The notes: generated from the sequence alone by a model not told the origin. 64,000 nt of DNA from JAJECS01 sp965243625 (GCA_965243625.1 CBDEVI010000002.1:1488001-1552000), one strand, 5' to 3'; positions 24,477-33,284 are shown, counted from the stretch's first letter. Numbers and translations are program-made.

Positions 24477-25406
24477 CTAGATCCCCCCGAACGCCCGCGC
24501 CTTGGCCTTGAGTGAGAGGTAGATGGCCTCGAGCGCCGGGGTGGGCACGCCGGCCTCGCGGCCGCGGCGTACGACCGCGCCGGTGAGGTACTCGAGCTCG
24601 ACGCGGCGCTGGTGGCCGAAGTCGACCTGGAGCGACGTGGTGTTGTCCGCCGGGGCGGATTGCAGCAAGGCCACCAGGTCGTCGCTGGTCGATTCCGGCA
24701 GGTCCACGCCCAGCGCCCGCCCCACGGATGCCGCTTCGTTGAACATCATGCGGTAGAGGTCCTCCATGCCCTCGGTGGACAAGATGTCGCCCAGCGGAAG
24801 CTGGCACGCGGCGCTCATGCCGCCGTGGACCGAGAGCAGCACGATCTTGCTCCACAGGATGCGGGTGATGTTGTCGCTGACCTCGGTCTCGATGCCGCAG
24901 CCGCGCAGCGCCTCGGCGATGGTCTCCACGCGCTCCGAAACCCCGCCGGCGGGCTCGCCGATGGCCGCGCGCACCAGCGCGTCCTGGTATTCGATGACGC
25001 CGGGCCCGGCGATGTGCGCGGTAAGCCAGGTGGCGCCGCCGATCACGTGCTCCGCGCCCAGCACGGACGAAAGCATCGGCACGCTGTCGATGCCGTTCTG
25101 CAGCGTGAGCACCGCGGTCTCGTCGCCGACGGCGGGGACCAGCAGCTCAGCGGCCGATTGGGTGTCGTAGGCCTTGACCGCGAACACGACGAGGTCGAAC
25201 GTCGCCCCGGCGTCCGCCGGCCGTTCGACGGCGTCGACCTGGAGGAACCGGCGCGATCCGTCCTCGCTGAGCATGCAAAGGCCGTTTTCGCGAATGGCTT
25301 CCAAATGCGCCCCGCGGGCGACGAAGGTCACGTCGTGGCCGGTGTCGAAGAGCCCGGCCCCGACAAAGCCGCCGACTCCGCCCGATCCCATCATCATCAC
25401 GCGCAT
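24477..25406 (-). CDS. Ketopantoate reductase family protein (2-dehydropantoate 2-reductase-like)
   Basis: A 309-residue ApbA/PanE-type protein. The N-terminal NADP site is 'VMMMGSGGVGGFVGAGLFDTGHDVTFVARGAHLEAIRENG'. 'LVVFAVKAYDTQSAAELL' carries the catalytic Lys, and 'LTLQNGIDS' is the conserved N-G motif. The C-terminal ApbA_C domain includes 'ILWSKIVLLSVHGGMSAACQLPLGDIL' and 'VELEYLTGAVVRRGREAGVPTPALEAIYLSLK'. It could make pantoate for CoA, but there are no other pan genes nearby and the family also contains other 2-oxoacid reductases. A GGAGAG site precedes the ATG. Confidence 0.88.
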   Translation of the reverse strand: MRVMMMGSGGVGGFVGAGLFDTGHDVTFVARGAHLEAIRENGLCMLSEDGSRRFLQVDAVERPADAGATFDLVVFAVKAYDTQSAAELLVPAVGDETAVLTLQNGIDSVPMLSSVLGAEHVIGGATWLTAHIAGPGVIEYQDALVRAAIGEPAGGVSERVETIAEALRGCGIETEVSDNITRILWSKIVLLSVHGGMSAACQLPLGDILSTEGMEDLYRMMFNEAASVGRALGVDLPESTSDDLVALLQSAPADNTTSLQVDFGHQRRVELEYLTGAVVRRGREAGVPTPALEAIYLSLKAKARAFGGI

Positions 25407-25564
25407 GTTGCTCTCCTTGTCGTACAGAAGATTCTGTGAATGCCGGGCATATGCAGAGCTTGTCGTATAGGGCCGGTGCGGTTCCAGGTCTGAGAAGGCT
25501 GGACTTCCGCGTTTGGAGCCCCTTGCAGGACTGGTCGACAGCCCACGCTCATGCGCCGGATCAC

Positions 25565-25645
25565 CCTCACCCTAACCCTCTCCCTTCCAGGGAGAGGGGA
25601 CCGGACTGGATTCCGGCCTTCGCCGGAATGACGGAGGGGGGCGCC
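25565..25645. repeat. Intergenic repeat cluster
   Basis: 'ccctcaccctaaccctctcc' is followed by a complementary gggagaggg arm. Next comes the hairpin attccggc (25610-25617)-cttc-gccggaat (25622-25629) and a further 'gccggaatgacgg' half-copy at 25643. It lies between two minus-strand genes. Confidence 0.65.
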
Positions 25646-25675
25646 GGAATGACGGGTGGGGTACGCAAGAGTCAC

Positions 25676-27565
25676 TTACACCAATTGCCGCGCGCCGTCG
25701 CCGACAGTTACCAGCGCCTCGGTCACGGGACCGCGGGTCTTGCCGTCCACGCGAATCTCGGCCGTGAGTATGCGGCGGATGTCCGAATGCGCCGGTGCGA
25801 TGGCTGAGAGCGTCAACTCGCCGCGGGCGCCGGCCTCGAGGTCGTGGGACTCGAATGCACCGCTCGTATTCCAGCCTTCGGGAACCAGCAGCCGCGCTTC
25901 GAGCCGTACGGCCCGCTCGGCGTTGTTGCGAAGCAGCAGGCGATAGCTGCACGACTCGCCCGGTTCGGCATGGCGAAGATATGGGACCAACCGCGCCCAC
26001 CAGAGATCCACGCCCTCGTCGACGGGTTCGTCCAGCAGGTCGCGCACGACGCGTTCCTTGCGGGCGATGAAATCGCGGTATTCCGCCGCGCGCCGCGGGT
26101 CCCACGGAATCAGCTCGCGATGCCCCGGACAGACCAGGTCCGGCTGCACGAGGTCCATCACGTCCGCGCAGCGACGATGCATCCAGAGCTGCAAGCTGTT
26201 GCGCAGCACCGTGGTCTGGTAGAGCTGCGCGGTCATCTCACCGGTGATGCCCGGCGCCAGCTCCAGGAAGATGTTGTCGCCGGTGAATGCCACCCTCTGC
26301 CCATCGACATCGGTGGCAAGGACCGAGTGAAACTCCGTCTGGCCGGGGGCGTGGTGGACCTCGAACTCGAATTCCTCCCACTGGAACCGCTCGCCGTCGC
26401 GCAGCTTGCGTTCGATCGGAATCGGAGTCGGCATCGTGCACGGCGTGCTGCTCCAGCCGGCCGGGTCCTCCAGCACCTGCGCCACCTCGTCGAGCGCCCA
26501 GACGCGCGCGCCTTCGTGCCGCACCAGGTAGGGAATGCCCGCCGTGTGGTCGTCGTGGATATGGGTGACCAGCACCATATCCATCTCGCGCACGCCGTAG
26601 GTATCCCGCAGCTCGTCGAGGTGATGCACGACGAAGCGCATCGTGTCGCCGTCCTCACGCTCCTGGGCGACGCCCATGTGCGCGAAGTGCGAGTGCCCGT
26701 AGTCGATGAAGCACGCTTTGCCGCTATCGGATAGCAGCACGTAGAAGTTCGAGCAGGTGTGCGGTCCGCCCCAGAGGAGATGGCGCGACACCTGGATGAA
26801 CTTCGGATCGGGCAGGATGTCGAGCCCGTGCCCACCGTCGCGGCCCAGAAAGCGCATCCCGGCCCCCAGGCGCGCCAGCGCCATCAGCCGGTCTTCCAAT
26901 CGCGCGCAGTCTCCAACGGGGTCCTCGATCAGGTCCCCGTGCGACGGCAGTGCCAGGTCTGGCGCGTGCCGTCGCAGCGCCTGGAGCGACTCCAGCGTGA
27001 ACAGCGCGCCCTGCTGATCGGCGTAGCCGTACTCCATGGCGTGGTACTGGTAGAGCACACCGCCGGCGCACAGCAGGTCGCCGGTGAAAGCCACGCTACG
27101 GCCGTCGATTTGGCCGATGAGCATGCTGCTGCCGTGGGTGTGGCCCTTGGCCGGGATGATCTCCAGCTCAACGTCGCGCCAGGTGAAGGTCCCGTAGTCC
27201 TCCAATTCGGCGTCGACCGTCACGCTCTCCGCCAACGTGAAAAAGGTGTTGCGGTCGTTGTAGTTGTCGTAGACGCGCTTGTGCTGCCAGAACAGCTCGA
27301 CTTCCTCGAAGAGATGCCGCTCGTGCTCGGGCGCGGCGACCCTGGCGCCGTGGGCCTTGAGGCGTCCGGCGCCCCAGGACTGGTCGCGGTGGTGGTGCGT
27401 GTGCAGCACCCACTCGACCTGCCGCACGCCGATCTCTTCGAGGTGGTCCACCACGGCCCCCGACCCAGCGTCGATTAGAAGTCCCCGGTCACCCGCGGTC
27501 ACGCAGTAGACATTGCAGGTGTCGGTCCAGCGATAGATACGCGGGGAAACCTGGACCCAGGCCAT
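25676..27565 (-). CDS. Double metallo-beta-lactamase-fold protein
   Basis: The 629 residues contain two MBL-fold domains and a C-terminal beta-rich region (~540-629) resembling an Ig-like or NEW3-type fold. Domain one has HTHHHRD (55-61), GHTHGS (141-146), FTGD (160-163) and SHGD (208-211). Domain two has THIHDDH (334-340), FTGD (427-430) and PGH (480-482), but its third metal-site segment reads HHAPGQTEFHS, with Gln where His is usual in HxPGHT. Domain one therefore looks fully competent and domain two altered. MBL proteins are hydrolases of many kinds; the substrate is unknown. Confidence 0.82.
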   Translation of the reverse strand: MAWVQVSPRIYRWTDTCNVYCVTAGDRGLLIDAGSGAVVDHLEEIGVRQVEWVLHTHHHRDQSWGAGRLKAHGARVAAPEHERHLFEEVELFWQHKRVYDNYNDRNTFFTLAESVTVDAELEDYGTFTWRDVELEIIPAKGHTHGSSMLIGQIDGRSVAFTGDLLCAGGVLYQYHAMEYGYADQQGALFTLESLQALRRHAPDLALPSHGDLIEDPVGDCARLEDRLMALARLGAGMRFLGRDGGHGLDILPDPKFIQVSRHLLWGGPHTCSNFYVLLSDSGKACFIDYGHSHFAHMGVAQEREDGDTMRFVVHHLDELRDTYGVREMDMVLVTHIHDDHTAGIPYLVRHEGARVWALDEVAQVLEDPAGWSSTPCTMPTPIPIERKLRDGERFQWEEFEFEVHHAPGQTEFHSVLATDVDGQRVAFTGDNIFLELAPGITGEMTAQLYQTTVLRNSLQLWMHRRCADVMDLVQPDLVCPGHRELIPWDPRRAAEYRDFIARKERVVRDLLDEPVDEGVDLWWARLVPYLRHAEPGESCSYRLLLRNNAERAVRLEARLLVPEGWNTSGAFESHDLEAGARGELTLSAIAPAHSDIRRILTAEIRVDGKTRGPVTEALVTVGDGARQLV

Positions 27566-27711
27566 GGGCGCCTCGCGCGGTTGACGGCGGCGAGAGCAGC
27601 GTACGGGACGGCGGTTGCGGCACGCGAATAGGCCGAGGCGGCGAGCACAAGAGGTCTACCCGCCGGGCGTTGCTGTAGTCTGAACGCGCCAGCGGACCAG
27701 CTTTACCCACC

Positions 27712-28827
27712 ATGCCTGAAACCGGTGCGATCGCCGTCTTCAACGGAATCCGAGAGCCGTTCGATCTGCGGGAATTCCCGGTTCCGGACCCGGAGCCGGG
27801 CGCCGCGGTGATTCGCATGCGACTTGCCAACGTCTGCGGCTCCGACATGCACTACTGGCGCGGCGACACGGACCTGGTCGCGCGCGGCTTCAACCTCCCC
27901 GGCACGCTCGGGCACGAAGGCACCGGCGAGATCGCCAAGCTGGGCGCCGGTCTGACCGTGGACACCAACGGCCAGCCGCTGCGCGAAGGCGACCGCGTAG
28001 TCTTCGGCTTCTTCCACCCGTGCCTGCGCTGCCCAAACTGCCTGAAGGGGCATACCTATGCGTGTCCGACCCGGCAGACCAATCGAATGACGCTGCTGGA
28101 CGAGTGGCCCTACTTCCGCGGCACGTTCGCCGACTACTACTACCTGTTTCCGAAGCACGCCATCTTTCGCGTCCCGGATCACCTGGACGACCACCTCATC
28201 TCGGGCGTGAACTGCGCCCTGAGCCAGGTAGTCTCGGGTCTCGACCGCGCCGGACAGACGGTCAACGAAACGGTCGCAATCCAGGGGGCCGGCGGCTTGG
28301 GAGTCTACGCCGCGGCCGTGGCCCAGGCGCGCGGCGCCGCCCGCGTGATCGTGATCGACGGCGTACCGGAACGGCTGGAGCTGGCCAAGGCGTTCGGCGC
28401 GGACGAGACGGTCGACATGCGCGATTTCGAGACCCCCGAGGCGCGCGTGGCCCGCGTCCAAGAGCTCACGGACGGCCTTGGCGCCGACGTGACCATGGAG
28501 CTCGTGGGACATCCCGCGGTGTTCCCGGAGGGCGTCGCCATGACCGCTCCGGGCGGACGCTACGTCGAAATCGGCAACGTCTGCGTCGGGCACACGGCGA
28601 GCTTCGATCCGTCGACCATCGTCTTCAAGAGCATCACGGTGCTGGGCGTGGCCCACTACCGCTGGCGGGACCTGAAGCAGGCACTCGACTTCGTGTCCGA
28701 TAACGTGGACAAGCTGCCGTTCGACCGGGTGGTCTCTCACACGTATCCCCTGCACGAGATCAACGAGGCGTTCGAGCGCCAGGACGAACTCCACGTGACC
28801 CGCAGTGCGCTCGCTCCCGGAACCTGA
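27712..28827 (+). CDS. Zinc-dependent alcohol dehydrogenase (MDR family)
   Basis: A 371-residue medium-chain dehydrogenase. Catalytic zinc ligands are Cys in NVCGSD, the GHE motif (LGHEGTGEI) and the later conserved acidic residue. The structural zinc loop has four Cys in CLRCPNC...TYAC. The NAD(P) site is 'AIQGAGGLGVYAAAVAQARGAARVIVIDG', with Asp at the end of the second strand favouring NAD. The active-site region 'RGTFADYYYLFP' is typical of polyol/sorbitol or hydroxyterpene dehydrogenases. It is divergent from the MBL gene, with a 146-base gap between. Confidence 0.88.
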   Translation: MPETGAIAVFNGIREPFDLREFPVPDPEPGAAVIRMRLANVCGSDMHYWRGDTDLVARGFNLPGTLGHEGTGEIAKLGAGLTVDTNGQPLREGDRVVFGFFHPCLRCPNCLKGHTYACPTRQTNRMTLLDEWPYFRGTFADYYYLFPKHAIFRVPDHLDDHLISGVNCALSQVVSGLDRAGQTVNETVAIQGAGGLGVYAAAVAQARGAARVIVIDGVPERLELAKAFGADETVDMRDFETPEARVARVQELTDGLGADVTMELVGHPAVFPEGVAMTAPGGRYVEIGNVCVGHTASFDPSTIVFKSITVLGVAHYRWRDLKQALDFVSDNVDKLPFDRVVSHTYPLHEINEAFERQDELHVTRSALAPGT

Positions 28828-28854
28828 TGCCGCCCAGCGCCAGGTGGTTGCACA

Positions 28855-29034
28855 TCCCAGGCTGCACGCAGCCTGGGCCACCGGACACGCAGCCTGGGCC
28901 ACCAGACTGTCATTCCGAGCGCAGCGAGGAATCTAAGGCGCGGTCCTACTTCTTCATAGGCCCGAGGTTGAGTTACGGGTGGATTCCCGCCCCGTATCGA
29001 GTACGGGGCAGGCTCTTCGCGGGAATGACGAGAG
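28855..29034. repeat. Composite intergenic repeats before lysA
   Basis: Three repeat types lie in line. 'ccaggctgcacgcagcctgggccacc' is followed by a partial second copy (28858-28911). 'cattccgagcgcagcgaggaat' (28911-28932) also occurs near 35006. The last is a hairpin attcccgc...gcgggaat whose loop contains the nested palindrome ccccgtatcgagtacgggg (28983-29029). Confidence 0.7.
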
Positions 29035-29055
29035 GTCTCGCATGAGCGCGACTCA

Positions 29056-30372
29056 ATGACGCCGCCCGAGCCCGACCTGCTCGACCAGGTGTTTCCGCTC
29101 GGCACCGCCCGCGACGGCGCAGGCGCGTTGGTCATCGGCGGCGTCGGCTGCGAGGCGTTGGCGGCGGAGTTCGGCACCCCGCTCTACATCTACGACGAGG
29201 CGACGCTGCGAGCGGCCTGCCGGGGCTATACCCGCGCGCTGGCGGACAGCTACCCCAATGCGCTGGTGCTCTACGCCGGCAAGGCCTACGTCGATCCGAC
29301 GCTGTTGCAGGTGGCGGCCTCCGAAGGCCTGGGGATGGACGCGGTCTCTTCCGGCGAGGTCCGCGTGGCGCAAGCCGCCGGACTGCCGCTCGAGCGCGTG
29401 GTGCTGCACGGCAACAACAAGCTGCCGCGCGAGATCGACCTGGCGCTGGAATTGGGCGTGGGCCGCATCGTCGTGGATGCGCTGGAAGAGATCGAGATCA
29501 TCGACGAGCTGGCGCGGCGGCGCGGCCAGACGGCGCAGGTGCTCTTGCGGCTTACTCCAGGCGTGGAAGCGCATACGCACGAGTACATCCGCACCGGCGC
29601 CGTTGACAGCAAATTCGGGCTCGGGCTCGACTCAGGGGCAGCGGAGGAAGCGGTGGCGCGCGCGATGCGGGCGCCGAATCTCGACGTGATGGGGCTGCAC
29701 GCCCACATCGGCTCGCAGATCTTCGACACGGAGCCCTACGCCGACACGATCAACATCACGCTCGACTTCGCCGAGCGAATGCGTGCGGCTCACGGACTCG
29801 ACCTGCGCGACCTGAGTCCGGGCGGCGGCGGCGGCGTCCGCTACACGCTGGACGACGATCCGCCCGATCCGGCCGACATCGTCGAGGCGATCACGTCGAC
29901 GGTGCTGGCTCGCGGGCTAACCCACCCGCCGCGGCTGCTCATCGAGCCCGGACGATCGATCGTGGCGCGCGCCGGAGTGGCGCTCTACGCCGTGGGCACC
30001 GTCAAGCACATCCCCGGCGTGCGCACCTATGTCTCCGTGGACGGCGGCATGGCCGACAACCCGCGCCCGGCGCTCTACCAGTCGAAATACGCCGCGCTGC
30101 TGGCAAACCGGCCCGGCGACGGTCCAGCCGAGGAAGTGACGCTTGCCGGGCGCTACTGCGAGTCCGGCGACGTGCTGCTGCGGGACACGGTGCTGCCGCC
30201 GCTGCGACGGGGCGACCTCATCGCCGTTCCCGCGTCCGGCGCTTACCACATGAGCATGGCCAGCACCTACAACATGGTCGGCCGGCCCGCCGTGGTGATG
30301 GTCGCGGATGGGCAAGCGCGCCTGACCCGCCGCAGGGAGTCCGACGAGGATTTGCTGGCGGTGTTTCCCTAG
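29056..30372 (+). CDS. lysA: Diaminopimelate decarboxylase
   Basis: A 438-residue fold-III PLP decarboxylase that makes L-lysine from meso-DAP. 'TPLYIYDEATLRAACRGY' is the family opening. The PLP Lys is K76 in 'LYAGKAYVD'. Other motifs are 'HAHIGSQIFD' with the ring-stacking His, 'SPGGGGGVRY' for phosphate binding, 'LLIEPGRSIVARAG', 'YVSVDGGMADNPRPALYQSKY', and 'AGRYCESGDVL' with the active-site Cys-Glu near residue 375. All blocks are intact. The ATG at 29056 lies 30 bases past a repeat cluster and has no strong Shine-Dalgarno sequence. Confidence 0.95.
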   Translation: MTPPEPDLLDQVFPLGTARDGAGALVIGGVGCEALAAEFGTPLYIYDEATLRAACRGYTRALADSYPNALVLYAGKAYVDPTLLQVAASEGLGMDAVSSGEVRVAQAAGLPLERVVLHGNNKLPREIDLALELGVGRIVVDALEEIEIIDELARRRGQTAQVLLRLTPGVEAHTHEYIRTGAVDSKFGLGLDSGAAEEAVARAMRAPNLDVMGLHAHIGSQIFDTEPYADTINITLDFAERMRAAHGLDLRDLSPGGGGGVRYTLDDDPPDPADIVEAITSTVLARGLTHPPRLLIEPGRSIVARAGVALYAVGTVKHIPGVRTYVSVDGGMADNPRPALYQSKYAALLANRPGDGPAEEVTLAGRYCESGDVLLRDTVLPPLRRGDLIAVPASGAYHMSMASTYNMVGRPAVVMVADGQARLTRRRESDEDLLAVFP

Positions 30373-30408
30373 GAATGCTCTGAAAGAGTCTTCGATTCGA
30401 CCCCGACC

Positions 30409-30475
30409 CGTTCGCCCCTTCGGTGAACTCAGGGCAGGCTCTGAGCGAAGTCGAAGGGCCGTTCATGGTTCGATT
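30409..30475. repeat. GCTCAGGGCAGGCTC-type palindromic repeat
   Basis: 'ttcgccccttcggtgaactc' followed by 'agggcaggctctgagcgaag' and 'gaagggccgttcatggttcg'. It is the inverted counterpart of the 8601-8678 element and shares its core with 4831-4860 and 23765-23795. It lies between convergent lysA and the PIN toxin gene and may act as a transcription barrier. Confidence 0.7.
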
Positions 30476-30521
30476 CAGTGATTCCCTAGTTCGCTGGCGC
30501 TAACTCAGGCGACCGCCCCGG

Positions 30522-30956
30522 CTACCGCAGCGGGTCGATGACCTCGAGAAACGGGAAACGATGGAAGTGCGTGTCGCGGGTGCAGACGCGGCTGACGCCG
30601 TGCTCGCGCATCACCACCGCCGTGTGAAGGTCGTGCATCAGGTTGCCGCGGACGTCCGGCAACTCCGACAGCGTCTGCGACAAGACCGCCTGGTGCCGCT
30701 CAGTCGGCCTCAGGAGCGCGAAGCCGGGCGAGTCGAGCAGCACGCTGAGAAAGCGCCACGCGTCACTGGGATGCCACGGCGAGCGGAGCACGCCGGTGTG
30801 CGTGCTGACGCGCAGAAACTCGTAGCAGACGTTCCACGTGAGGAACGTTGGCGTGGGGTCAACTCGCCATTGGTTCAAGTGCTGCCGGCAGGCCGCGTGC
30901 GGCTCGGAATCTTCGTCGGCCGCGTAGACAAGGACGTTCGTGTCTACGGCAAGCAC
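30522..30956 (-). CDS. PIN-domain toxin (VapC-like)
   Basis: A 144-residue PIN protein of the type with 'MLAVDTNVLVYAADEDSEPHAACRQHLNQW'. The first Asp is residue 5. Glu lies in 'NVCYEFLRV' and the terminal acids in 'NLMHDLHTAVVMREHGVSRVCTRDTHFHRF'. Predicted ribonuclease toxin. GTG 30956 directly abuts the antitoxin stop (TGAGTG), consistent with coupled translation. Confidence 0.88.
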   Translation of the reverse strand: MLAVDTNVLVYAADEDSEPHAACRQHLNQWRVDPTPTFLTWNVCYEFLRVSTHTGVLRSPWHPSDAWRFLSVLLDSPGFALLRPTERHQAVLSQTLSELPDVRGNLMHDLHTAVVMREHGVSRVCTRDTHFHRFPFLEVIDPLR

Positions 30957-31205
30957 TCAGTCCTCGTCCATCGCCGCATATAGCTCGTCTCGGTTGGCGA
31001 CGTCGACCAGCGCGCCGCCACTGTTCCAGCGCGGCAGCTCCGGCAGCGCATCCCGCTTCGTGACATACGGCGGCTCTGGCTCGAGCACGCGCATGATGCC
31101 GGCCTCAACCAGGGCCGTCATGGTGGTGCCACGCCGCGCGGCTTCTTCGCGGAGACGGCGCATGACCGTGTCGTCGAGATTCAGCGTGGTCTTTGTTGTC
31201 TTCAT
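30957..31205 (-). CDS. Ribbon-helix-helix type antitoxin (VapB-like)
   Basis: An 82-residue antitoxin. 'KTTLNLDDTVMRRLREEAARRGTTMTALVEAGIMRVL' is a ribbon-helix-helix DNA-binding segment. The C-terminal 'LPELPRWNSGGALVDVANRDELYAAMDED' is the usual toxin-binding tail. The ATG at 31205 lies 32 bases from a well-formed promoter overlapped by inverted repeats (31230-31266). Confidence 0.85.
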   Translation of the reverse strand: MKTTKTTLNLDDTVMRRLREEAARRGTTMTALVEAGIMRVLEPEPPYVTKRDALPELPRWNSGGALVDVANRDELYAAMDED

Positions 31206-31229
31206 TTGGCTATGCGTGCGTTGCCGGGA

Positions 31230-31266
31230 TATGGCAAACCATACCGCACATATGGTGATATGCCAA
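31230..31266 (-). promoter_or_regulatory. Toxin-antitoxin promoter with overlapping operators
   Basis: On the minus strand: -35 TTGGCA (31261-31266), 17-base spacer, -10 TATGGT (31238-31243). Two inverted repeats cover it: tatgg-caaa-ccata (31230-31243) over the -10 and catat-ggtg-atatg (31249-31262) over the spacer and -35. This is a typical arrangement for RHH antitoxin autorepression. Confidence 0.65.
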
Positions 31267-31303
31267 CCCCAGACTCGTCCATTCGTCGGCGGCTCTTCGA
31301 AGC

Positions 31304-32170
31304 CTAGCCCGCGGCGTAGCCTTCGAGGATGCGCGCGGCGTTGGTGCGACGCAGCTTGGCCAGCGCCTGGGCTTGGAGCTGTCGAATGCGCTCGGCGGTG
31401 AGGCCGAGTCGGTTGCCGACGTCGACCAGGCGCAGCGGCTCGCGGCCGCCCAGACCGAATCGCAGACGCAGAATCGTCCGCTCGCGCACGTCCAGCGTGG
31501 CCAAGGCGCGATTGAGGTCGGCGCATAGAAACCTTGCGCGCAACTCGTCGAACGGCTGGGGCGCAGCGTCTGCGCCGGGCGGCGTTGCCGACGCGTCATC
31601 GTCGACAGTCGCGCTGTCCAAAGAGATCGTGCGCCCGGCGAACCGGCGCAGCCGCGCCAGCTCGGCCGTGGGCAGCCCGACGCGGCGCGCCACTTCACCG
31701 TCCTCGGGATCGCGCTGCAACTCGGCGCGCAACTCGTCCCAGATCCGACGTGAGGTCGCCAGCTTGCGGTGCACGTAGTCGGGCAGCCGCAGCGGCAAGT
31801 CGGCCTCGGCGGCGGCCCGCGCGATGGGTTGCTGCACCCACTGCATGGCAAAGCTGCTGAACCTGAAGCCGTGCCGCCAGTCGAAGCGCTCCACGGCGCG
31901 CATCAGCCCGGTGTTGCCCTCTTGGATGAGGTCGAGCAGGGGCGCGCGCCCATCGGCGAACCGTCGCGCCACCGCCACCACCAACCGCAGATTCGCCGTG
32001 ATCATCTGCTGGCGGGCCCCAGGCTCATTGCGCTCGATGCGCTGCGCCAGCTCCACTTCCTCGCGGGCCGTGAGGCGGGGAATCCGGCGAATCTCACTCA
32101 GATAGGCGCGCAGGCTCGACGCCTCATCCAACTGGGCGGTCGGCCCTATTCCTCCACCTTGGGGGGACAT
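31304..32170 (-). CDS. Sigma-70 family RNA polymerase sigma factor (group 2/RpoD-like)
   Basis: A 288-residue sigma factor lacking region 1.1. Region 1.2 is 'SSLRAYLSEIRRIPRLTAREEVELAQRIE'. Region 2 spans 'ANLRLVVAVARRF', 'LLDLIQEGNTGLMRAVERFDWRHGFRFSSFAMQWVQQPIARA' (2.3-2.4). Region 3 follows 'LPDYVHRKL', and region 4 is 'RERTILRLRFGL...LRLVDVGNRLGLTAERIRQLQAQALAKLRR'. The -10-contacting helix reads QWVQQPI where primary sigmas have WWIRQAI, so specificity may differ slightly. It is probably an alternative or accessory sigma; its regulon is unknown. Confidence 0.9.
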   Translation of the reverse strand: MSPQGGGIGPTAQLDEASSLRAYLSEIRRIPRLTAREEVELAQRIERNEPGARQQMITANLRLVVAVARRFADGRAPLLDLIQEGNTGLMRAVERFDWRHGFRFSSFAMQWVQQPIARAAAEADLPLRLPDYVHRKLATSRRIWDELRAELQRDPEDGEVARRVGLPTAELARLRRFAGRTISLDSATVDDDASATPPGADAAPQPFDELRARFLCADLNRALATLDVRERTILRLRFGLGGREPLRLVDVGNRLGLTAERIRQLQAQALAKLRRTNAARILEGYAAG

Positions 32171-32279
32171 TGGGAGCTTGTCGGCGCTGCCTCTCGGGGC
32201 CCGGCGGATCCTCGACGCCGCAAGTATACGCGCGACCAGCGCAGAGCCTCCGTCGCCGTGGATTCGGCGCCGGTGCGCT

Positions 32280-33284
32280 CTACGCCATGCTTTCGAGCTG
32301 CTCGATCGTGACCTCGTGCCGCAGCGGCAGGCCGTTTGCGTGCCGATCTAGCTCATCGAGCATCGCGTCGGTCAGTCGGGCGCGCCGCTCGGGGGTTAGC
32401 CCCGCGACGTGGGGCGAAAGCAGCACCCGCCGCATCCCCAGCAGCGGATGGTCGGTTGGCAGCGGCTCCTGGTCGAAGACGTCCAGGGCGCAGTCGAATC
32501 GCTCCTTGGCCAGCTCGGCCACCAAGGCGTCGGTGTCGATCAGGGCCGAGCGCGCGTTGTTGACCAGCACGGCGTCGTCCTTGATCAGCGCGAGCATCCC
32601 GGCGTGGATCATGTGGCGCGTCGAGGGCAGCACGGGCGCGTGAATGCTGATCACGTCGCTGGTGCGCATCAGGTCCGGCAGCTCCAGCTTGCGCACGCCC
32701 AGCCGCCGGGCGTCGCTCTCGGTCAGATAGGGATCGGCCACCACGATCTCGACGTCGAACGGCCGCAGCAGCGGGATCAGCCGCCGCCCCACCTTGCTCG
32801 CGCCGACGATGCCGTAGCGCTTGCCGTAGAGCTCGCGATCGACGACCGGACCGATCTCGCGCCAGCGGCCGGCGCGCATGGCAGCGTCGAATTGGTCGGT
32901 TCGACGCAGCAGCGCCAGCACCACGGTCAGCGTGTGCTCGGCGACGCCCATGGCGATGAAGTCGGCGGCATGAGTGACACGCACGCCGCGCTCGAAGACC
33001 GCCGACGGCGCCACGCTGCGGATCGTGCCCGCCGCGTAGCAGATGATCTCCAGCTCCGGCGCGGCGTCCAGCAGGTACTCGTCGTAGGCGCACGAGCCCC
33101 ACGAGGCCAGCACGGCCGTCGCGCGGCCGATGCGCTCTCGCACCGCCGAGGCGTCCCAGGCTCGGTCGTCGTCGTTGAACGCCACCGACTCGGCCATATC
33201 CCCAAGCCGCGCCAGCGCTTCAGGCGTTGAGATGCGCCGGAGCAGGGGTCGCTCGACCGTGACCAGCACGCGCGGCGCCGACAT
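32280..33284 (-). CDS. D-isomer-specific 2-hydroxyacid dehydrogenase
   Basis: A 334-residue protein of the D-2-hydroxyacid dehydrogenase family. The NAD-binding domain has 'YGIVGASKVGRRLIPLLRPFDVEIVVADPY', where the first glycine pattern (GxSxxG) is slightly altered. The catalytic Arg is in 'VNNARSALIDTDAL', the Glu in 'VFDQEPLPTDHPL' and the His in 'LLSPHVAGLTPER'. The family reduces 2-oxoacids or oxidises phosphoglycerate and related acids; the substrate is not evident. ATG 33284 is chosen over the longer frame. It is divergent from the isomerase gene at 33368. Confidence 0.87.
   Translation of the reverse strand: MSAPRVLVTVERPLLRRISTPEALARLGDMAESVAFNDDDRAWDASAVRERIGRATAVLASWGSCAYDEYLLDAAPELEIICYAAGTIRSVAPSAVFERGVRVTHAADFIAMGVAEHTLTVVLALLRRTDQFDAAMRAGRWREIGPVVDRELYGKRYGIVGASKVGRRLIPLLRPFDVEIVVADPYLTESDARRLGVRKLELPDLMRTSDVISIHAPVLPSTRHMIHAGMLALIKDDAVLVNNARSALIDTDALVAELAKERFDCALDVFDQEPLPTDHPLLGMRRVLLSPHVAGLTPERRARLTDAMLDELDRHANGLPLRHEVTIEQLESMA

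Noticed and set aside
24477..25406. Firm assignment as pantothenate-pathway panE
   Set aside because: The motifs fit the ApbA/PanE family, but there is no panB, panC or coa context and the family is functionally mixed, so no symbol was given.
30465..30485. Second tRNA (ggttcgattc T-loop-like sequence)
   Set aside because: No acceptor, D or anticodon stem can be folded around it. It belongs to a repeat element.
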